A stretch of DNA of 64,000 nt from Pristionchus mayeri (taxonomy: Eukaryota > Nematoda > Chromadorea > Rhabditida > Neodiplogasteridae). Of the stretch, positions 57,495 to 64,000 are shown piece by piece; position 1 is the stretch's first letter, and the number at the start of each line of letters is the position of its first letter. The position numbers and the translations under genes were made by a program. The stretch lies in the NCBI GenBank assembly GCA_036245805.1, contig BTRK01000005.1, positions 8,308,001 to 8,372,000 on the forward strand, in the 5' to 3' direction. Below the pieces are notes generated by a model. That model made no database searches and had not been told where the DNA came from. It was given only the letters and a program-made list of their open reading frames with translations.

Positions 57495-58897
57495 GAGACT
57501 GTCCACCAGAGAACGTAATAACTGTGCGGGGGTCCACGGATGGCCAAAAATTCGCTAAATAAATAAACTTTTTTTCTGAAGTGTGGGTGCCGAGTGCTGA
57601 TTGATGGTCACAATGACTAAGTCTAGGGGTCGATTTTGAAAAAGTTACAGTCACCCCCTACTTTTGCGGTCGAAAATTTTGATATCTCAGAATTATGCTA
57701 AATATAGATTTTCTGGTGTATTTTTAATCGTAGAAACCGAATTTCGATATCTGAGTGTGAGAAAATGCGAACTAAAAAAGTTTAGCCCGAAAAACCACTT
57801 TTTCGTCAAAATAATCGAGTATATTGATCTAAAAATGTCCGAGGTGCACATTCTTGATACGATTTTTGGAATCTACGTTAAAAGTTATACCTAGTGCGAA
57901 ATTTCCGGAATTTTAAAAATGATGACTTTTGAGATATTGCGATCCAAACTATGAAAAAGTCGTCAAATTGGTTAACATGGGTTCGCATTGCCCCGAAAAT
58001 TTTGGTCCCCTATAGCTCTACTGGTCTAAAAACAGTTCGTCATGTCTTATACAATCATTTTAGTCAAACTTTTAGGTGTTAAAGTCATATAGAACATTCA
58101 TTTTAAAAAAGTCAAAAATTCACAAATTGAAAAAAAAGTTAAAAATTGATCTTGGCCAAAATGATGTCAAACGTGCTTTTCATGAGCTCTAACATGACAA
58201 TTCGGTTTCTACGTATGGAACAATGTCGGAAAAGATCTTTTATTTATAATTTTAAAAAATTGATATTTTTGACCAGAGGCTGAAAAAAATGAAATTTCAG
58301 ATTTTTGAATTTCTCGCTTTTTCTGGGTAGAAATATGATTGAAATGATTGTATAAGACATGACGAACTGTTTTTAGACCAGTAGAGCTATAGGGGACTAA
58401 AATTTTCGGGGCAATGCGAACCTATGTTCAACAATTTGACGACATTTTCATAGTTTGGATCGCAATATCTCAAAAGTCATCAATTATAAAATTCCGGAAA
58501 TTTCAAACTAGGCTTATCTTTTAACGTAGATTCCAAAAATCGTATCGAGAATGCGCACCTCGGACATTTTTAGATCGATATACTCGATTATTTTGACGAA
58601 AAAGTGGTTTTTCGGGCTAAACTTTTTTAGTTCGCATTTTCTGACACTCGGATATCGAAATTCGGTTTCTACGATTAAAAATACACCACAAAATCTTTAT
58701 TTAGCATAATTCTGAGATATCAAAATTTTCGACCCCAAAAGTAGGGGGTGCCTGTAACTTTTTCAAAATCGACCCCTAGACTTAGTCATTGTGGCCGTCA
58801 ATCAGCACTCGGCACCCACATTTCAAAAAAAAAAGTTTGGGATTTATCGAATTTTTGGCCATCCATGGACCTGTTACGTTCTCTGGTGGACGGTCTC
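57495..58897. mobile_element. 1.4 kb palindromic element with TCAA flanks
   Basis: GAGACTGTCCACCAGAGAAC at the left is mirrored, with one change, at the right end, and TCAA occurs on both sides (57491-57494 and 58898-58901), a possible 4-bp target duplication. Arms of about 650-700 bp are highly similar throughout (e.g. ACTAAGTCTAGGGGTCGATT, CGATACGATTTTTGGAATCT-type blocks) with the centre near 58190. No coding capacity. Confidence 0.8.
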
Positions 58898-60664
58898 TCA
58901 AAGCACCTTGGAAGGAAATAACGGAGAAGTGAACGTGCCCATAATGCTAAGATTTAGGGAATAAGTTAGCACATTTAGAAAACTGTCAAAATCCCATTGA
59001 TTTTTTACTTCTCTTTCTCAGTTTTCTTCATTAAACCACTACAGCACCTCCTCATCCTCAATCGCTTGATCATAATCCTCCTCCCCTCTTCCTTCCTCTC
59101 TTCTCTTCATCAAGTGAATGAGGCAGATTGAGCTGCAAAACAACACATTATAATTGCAAACAACAAAAACAAACACTATTATCTTTTAATAAAAAGAATG
59201 ACAGATGATTACTAATTAACTCCGCTACTGATGCAGATATGATATTAGTGAAGCCGCGGAGCAGCTGGTTCGAAATACTTCTAACCTCTCTCTCTATTTT
59301 AAATTTCTCCTTGATTTGCTCTAATGCCAATAAAAATGTACATCGATAATATGCGATTATATGTAAAAGTGATGGTGCAAATTAAGCAAATCGATAATTG
59401 TTTATCTCCACCACTCAACATTGGCATTCTCACACTCTTTCTCTGCGGGTGAACATACGCTTCGAAGACGTCATTTATGCGCTGAAATAGTGATTATCGG
59501 TAGATGAAATGTCAATTATAGATTGTGATAAAGCAAGGAGTCAAAAGGATTCATTACAAAAAACGCAAACAACGTTTCATACTCACTTATAATCATCCTT
59601 GTGATGCAGCTTCAATATAGATCAAAAGTTGCTTCTTATGATGTCCTCGTAGCCTGTAAAATCGAAAATAAAAGAATGTTGCTTCTCGGTTTCACACAGT
59701 CATAAACCTCGTCAGCTCACAGCGATTCCTGTTCAGTCGTTTGTGGAGCAAAACTAACAAACAATAAACTTGAGATTTTTAACAGCTTCACACAACAATT
59801 TGCATGCGACACCGATCCGATAGGACGAAACGTTCGTAAACGAACAGAAGGAATCGAAGGACACATAGGTGCTTTGGAGTCTCATTCGATCACACTACAC
59901 AGAAAATATTAAGAACGGCGAGCTCGTGGAATCGAATTAAAATGCAAAAATATAGAAATTCAAAAATATCGAAATCGTCACCTCGATGAGTCTGCTGATG
60001 AGATGCACGCAGATGTTGAATTCGTCACAGAAGGTATTCGAGTCCCCGCTCGCTTCCAATTGACACTGGAATTGGATAAATAATTATTTCCCAGATAGGG
60101 TATATTCGAAATGCGATTTTTCATTCCTCAATTAAATCATTTCGCAATGCGGTCAAACCTCTCCCAATTTGAATGCGAAAACGTGCATTTCGCAATCTTT
60201 CGCAATTTCGCAATCAATTTACATTCATTTTTATGAAAGAGAAGCGATCTTCTGAAACGAATATTGATTATTTTGTTTATTTGCGCAGAGCAAACAGATC
60301 ATCGACGTACGCGCTTCCTTCAATTCATAGGCTATTGCATAAACGTGAATTCACCTGGTTAGTTATGCTTTTTCCAATATTAAAAAAAACTCTGTTTTTG
60401 ACCATTTCGCCCTCTCATTACCATAGCACATAAAAACCACGTTTCCCTATGGCAATCGATATATCTTGTCCCTCTCCCACTCACATCTGTACTTCTCCTC
60501 CAGCGTCGCTGAACACATCACGACGAGTGCGACCGTGAAGGAGAGCGTCCGCAGGGAAAATATAATCAGTAATGAGGTCAGGATTGTTGCATAAAAACAA
60601 TTTCCTCCTAATCACAAGCAGGCTTCATCTCCTGTTGATCATACATGCTGAGTACTAGATTGAC
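58898..60664. other. Intergenic DNA; one short palindromic-word cluster
   Basis: Contains TTCTCGGTTTCACACAGTC near 59684 and a cluster of ATTTCGCAAT/TTCGCAA words at about 60110-60215. No splice-supported exon pair was found. Confidence 0.3.
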
Positions 60665-62521
60665 GACCAAATCTATGACGAGGGAAAAGGATCGAATGAC
60701 GTCTGGTTATGGAGATGAAGTTACTCGTAAACGGAAACGATACATATGGCCATCGATTCAAAAGAGATTGACTCCAATGAGAGATCTAAATGGTCGGACA
60801 AGATAGACCCGATAGACCCGTACTGATAAACATGCAATATCATCATTTGGTGCTCCTTCAATTTTGAAGCGGGATCTCGTGGTACAAAAAATATTTTAAA
60901 AATGCCCTCTGTAGGAGGAGGTTTTCGTCGAACTGGTTATTTTATGCGACCTCTTGAACATGTGCATGTCCTGCAACATTCGGAACTTTCTCATTGCCAA
61001 TATTATAATATAATATATATTTTTGTTTTGTAATATTTATATTTTGCCACTGGGACGAAAAGCCAACTGTTTTAAGGATAAGCTCTTGATGATCAACTCT
61101 CCGTGAAACCGAAATGTCACAATGTGACACTTTCTTTGTTCAGCCAGGATCTTCCTTCAGTACTCACTTATCTGCGCTTCTGGATGAAAGTGAATGGATG
61201 CAGATGCTGCGGTGTATCACACGGTCAGCTCATTTTTTTCCGAAATGAATGATGGATATCGAGCCACTAAATTTGAAATCATGCGTTATGCTAACCTCTA
61301 CCTTGATAATTGCTAGAATAGAGAAGACGAAGCGAGGACAAAAAATATGAGATGGCCAGGCCAGGATGAGTAGAGAAAGACCGATGAGCAAGTTGAGGAT
61401 GTAGAGAACATCAAACACCTGGGGAGGGAGATCTCAATCACTTATACTCGCACATCTAAGTTCGATATACTTTAGTCAACTACAAATTCGAAATATTCTG
61501 GAATATAATCAAGACGGAAGTCGAAGGTGGGTTCGTGTGACACGCGTGCGCCAAATACATTGAAGAAATGGCATTCCAATATACAACAGTCCGCTTTTCC
61601 CAAATATTAATTATTCTTTGATTGCTACTACAATATTCTAAATCAAGAGTTTCACACTCCACGAACGACCTGGGTTTCATGGTCCAAAACTGAAAAATGG
61701 AAGTTAGGTCATGGTTTGATAAACAGAAACTACCGTATCCAATCGATACTACAGTGCCCCTGTAGCTGGTTCAGATCTAGTTAATTGGATCCTTTGGGGT
61801 CAAACATTTTTTCAAATCAAAAGATCATTATGTAGTAATCAGAGATACCATAAATTATTTTTAAATAATTTTTCTTTCAATTTTGGATTTTTTAGAAAAA
61901 CCTTTGGCCCAAGGAACTGGATCTGACACATTGAACTGGGATACGGTGGTTACTGGAGTAATGCAGTATTGATTGGATACGATCGTTTATGTTTATCAAA
62001 TCATGGCCTAAACTCCATACTTCAATTTTGGATCATTGGTGGTCCCGGTCCGGTCGTTCCCGGTCGTTGGTGGAATGTGAAACTCAATATCGCCAAGCAA
62101 GAAAAATTATATATGCAAAGGTAGAGTAGCAATGGTAACAATGTATCAACTCCCAAGCTTCTACTCCAATTCTGAAGTGAACGGCACTCCGTTGCGCAAC
62201 TGTCGCACCCCCTTTAAAACGCATAACCTCGGTCAGGAGATGCAGTTGGTGCAGCCATCGCAGAAGATGATCGGAACGATGCTGACCTAATTCTGCAAAA
62301 GGTTTTATTTTAATATTTGAGGTATCAAAGAAACATCGAATTGAAAGAGTCAAAACGCACCAGTTAAGCAGAAATGGTGAAGCAGCAATCAACATACTGC
62401 GCAATTTATAAATCAATTTTTTGAACGAATACTTTCTTTCAGAAAAATCGAACTGCCAAAAAAATGTTCAGATTATCCCTACTGAGTAGCGGTATCTGCG
62501 TCCCCGAGTTATGATGAATGA
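60665..62521. repeat. Segmental duplication, copy 2 (partner 39788-40790)
   Basis: 60665-61125 and 62213-62521 correspond to copy 1; 61126-62212 is additional. The additional block contains a degenerate ACTGTAG/CTTGGGTCAAACA repeat (61720-61990) and a 140-bp fragment of the 52729-53101 MITE (62076-62214). The TTAA MITE of copy 1 is absent (single TTAA near 62367), giving an empty-site control. Confidence 0.75.
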
Positions 62522-62522
62522 A

Positions 62523-63856
62523 CTACAGTCGCGCAGGAAAGTGAGTAGACGATTTTTATTTTTGATATAACTTTTGTTGTAACTGATTTCGCAATTTGGA
62601 TGTTGTGGTACTATATACCAAATCCATCGAGGAATACGATGCGTGCATTGCGTCATCAATTGCATCCTCGCTGATTGCGTAGTGATGACGCAATCGAACA
62701 ACACTTTTTCAAACATCCTTTATTCTTACATAGATTTTTTCATACTCGCCAAACTTTCTGTGGTTGGAGATATGTTCGAGGCCTACCCAGAAAAAAAATT
62801 AGAAGCGGGTTCGCAGCGTTGCTGCAGACTTGCTGCAAAAACAGGGTCGCAAATTCATAACTTCTCTAGGCAAGCTAGAGATCTGTTCAAAACGTCAAAA
62901 TTATCTGCGTCGTGAGTAAAGTTCACCCTGCGAATATGAAAACAAAATCTCCTAATTTGCCCTTAGGGCATGAAAAATAACGTTTTTACATCACCACTTT
63001 TTGGACATTCATAACTTTTCGGAAAATGTATTTAAAAATCTGGTTTTTGCTTAGTCATGTTCACAAGGTATTAAAGATATGATTCCCAACTTTTTAGAGC
63101 GATTGGATTCCTTTCCTGCACGCAGCGTTCGTTTTTCTGAGGTATACTAGGGCCGGGAAACACCTTGTATGTACTCTCTCGCTCATAGGGGTAAACTGGG
63201 TGTTTCTCGACACCAGTATACCTCAGCAAAACGAATGACGCGCACAGGAAAGGTATCTAATCGCTCTAAAAAGTTGGAAATCGTATCATTAATACATCTT
63301 CAACATTCCTAAGCAAAAAGTAGATTTTTAAATACATTTTCCGAAAAGTTATTAATGTCCAAAAAATGGTCATGCAAAAAAGTGATTTTTTTCATGCCCT
63401 GAGGTCAAATTAGGAGATTTTGTTTTCATAGTCTCAGGATGAACTTTACTCACGATACCGATCATGTTGACGGTTTGAACATGTCTCTAGCTTGCCTAGA
63501 ACCTGAGTTATGAATTTGCGACCCTGTTTTTGCAGCAAGGCTGCAGCAAATGTGCGACTCTGCAGCAACTTCTAATTTTTTTTCTTGGTAGGCCTCGGTC
63601 ACATCTCCAACCTCAGACAGTGCGGCGAGTACGAAAAAATCTATGTAAGAATAATAGATGTTTTAAAAAGTGTTGTTCGATTGCGTCATCACTACGCAAT
63701 CAGCGAGGATGCAATTGATGACGCAACGCAATGCACGCATCGTATTCCTCGATGGATTTGGTATATAGTACCACAACATCCAAATTGCGAAATCAGTTTC
63801 AACAAAAGTTATATCAAAAATAAAAATCGTCTACTCAATTTCCTGCGCGACTGTAG
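62523..63856. mobile_element. 1.3 kb palindromic element, Tc1/mariner-like ends
   Basis: CTACAGTCGCGCAGGAAAGT (left) mirrors the right end ..TCCTGCGCGACTGTAG. Arms of about 640 bp pair to a centre near 63185 with low divergence. If the element proper starts CAGTCGCGC, it is bounded by TA on both sides, as in Tc1/mariner elements. It contains TGATGACGCAATCGAACAAC and AACAGGGTCGCAAATTCATA in both arms. No transposase. Confidence 0.75.
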
Positions 63857-63969
63857 TTCCTCTCTCTATTCTAAATGATACCCCTATATAACCTGGAATC
63901 TTACAATTGTGTCCCCTCTTCTCTTTCCTCTCTTGACTAAAGAGAGAATTAAGTGAGCAAAAGACGAAC

Positions 63970-64000
63970 AGTCACCGAGCGGGATCGAACACACGACCCG
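63970..64000 (-). repeat. tRNA-like fragment cut by the window edge
   Basis: The minus strand reads CGGGTCGTGTGTTCGATCCC, with a B-box-like TGTTCGATCCC, the T arm of a tRNA or tRNA-derived SINE. The rest lies outside the window. Confidence 0.4.

Overview
The window looks like gene-poor, repeat-saturated nuclear DNA of a nematode, probably a rhabditid or diplogastrid; the species cannot be named from sequence alone. The basis is AT-rich DNA with no bacterial-style gene packing, short exon-like blocks bounded by TTTCAG-type acceptors and GTAAGT/GTGAGT donors, TTTTCTCAG acceptors sitting 1 nt before an ATG as in spliced-leader trans-splicing, an RTE-type LINE 3' end, and mariner termini with TTAGGTTGGTGCA ends. 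No complete conserved host protein was recognised.

Layout. 0.8-14 kb is a chain of inverted-repeat (foldback or TIR) elements: 836-1994, 2856-3664, 4501-5560, 5824-7689, 8421-10434 and 11565-13776. The last is a TTAA-flanked element carrying a frameshifted zinc-finger-type gene. 14-28 kb holds scattered plus-strand exon-like blocks (best: 15848-19035 and 22466-23299) broken up by further palindromes; one intron is almost wholly a 2.6 kb palindrome that itself contains two hAT-like MITEs. 28-39 kb contains three mariner-like elements, another palindrome, a solo palindrome arm and an RTE fragment. 39.8-40.8 kb is one copy of a segmental duplication whose partner lies at 60.7-62.5 kb.

40.8-49.4 kb is the main feature: an 8.6 kb, nearly identical satellite with nested periodicity. 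About 82-118 bp monomers are combined into blocks of exactly 194, 312 or 430 bp (each step is one 118-bp monomer), and these follow the order 430-430-312-312-312, a 1796-bp higher-order repeat. Each 118-bp unit carries the perfect 12-bp palindrome GTTCTTAAGAAC.

49.4-56.2 kb holds an inverted repeat abutting the satellite, a duplicated minus-strand small gene (50.2-52.0 and 54.1-55.6 kb) whose splice sites and phases are largely conserved between copies, and several MITEs. 56.9-64 kb contains a minus-strand coding-like segment related to one at 38.6 kb, two more long palindromes (57495-58897, 62523-63856), and a tRNA-like fragment at the window edge.

The genes do not form a pathway. The common theme is structural: long inverted repeats cover about a quarter of the window, several contain tRNA-like A/B boxes, and a short motif related to CTCGGTTTCAC / GTGAAACACCGA recurs more than twenty times. 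All coding calls are tentative because they rest on splice signals, phase agreement and paralogue comparison within the window, not on database matches.
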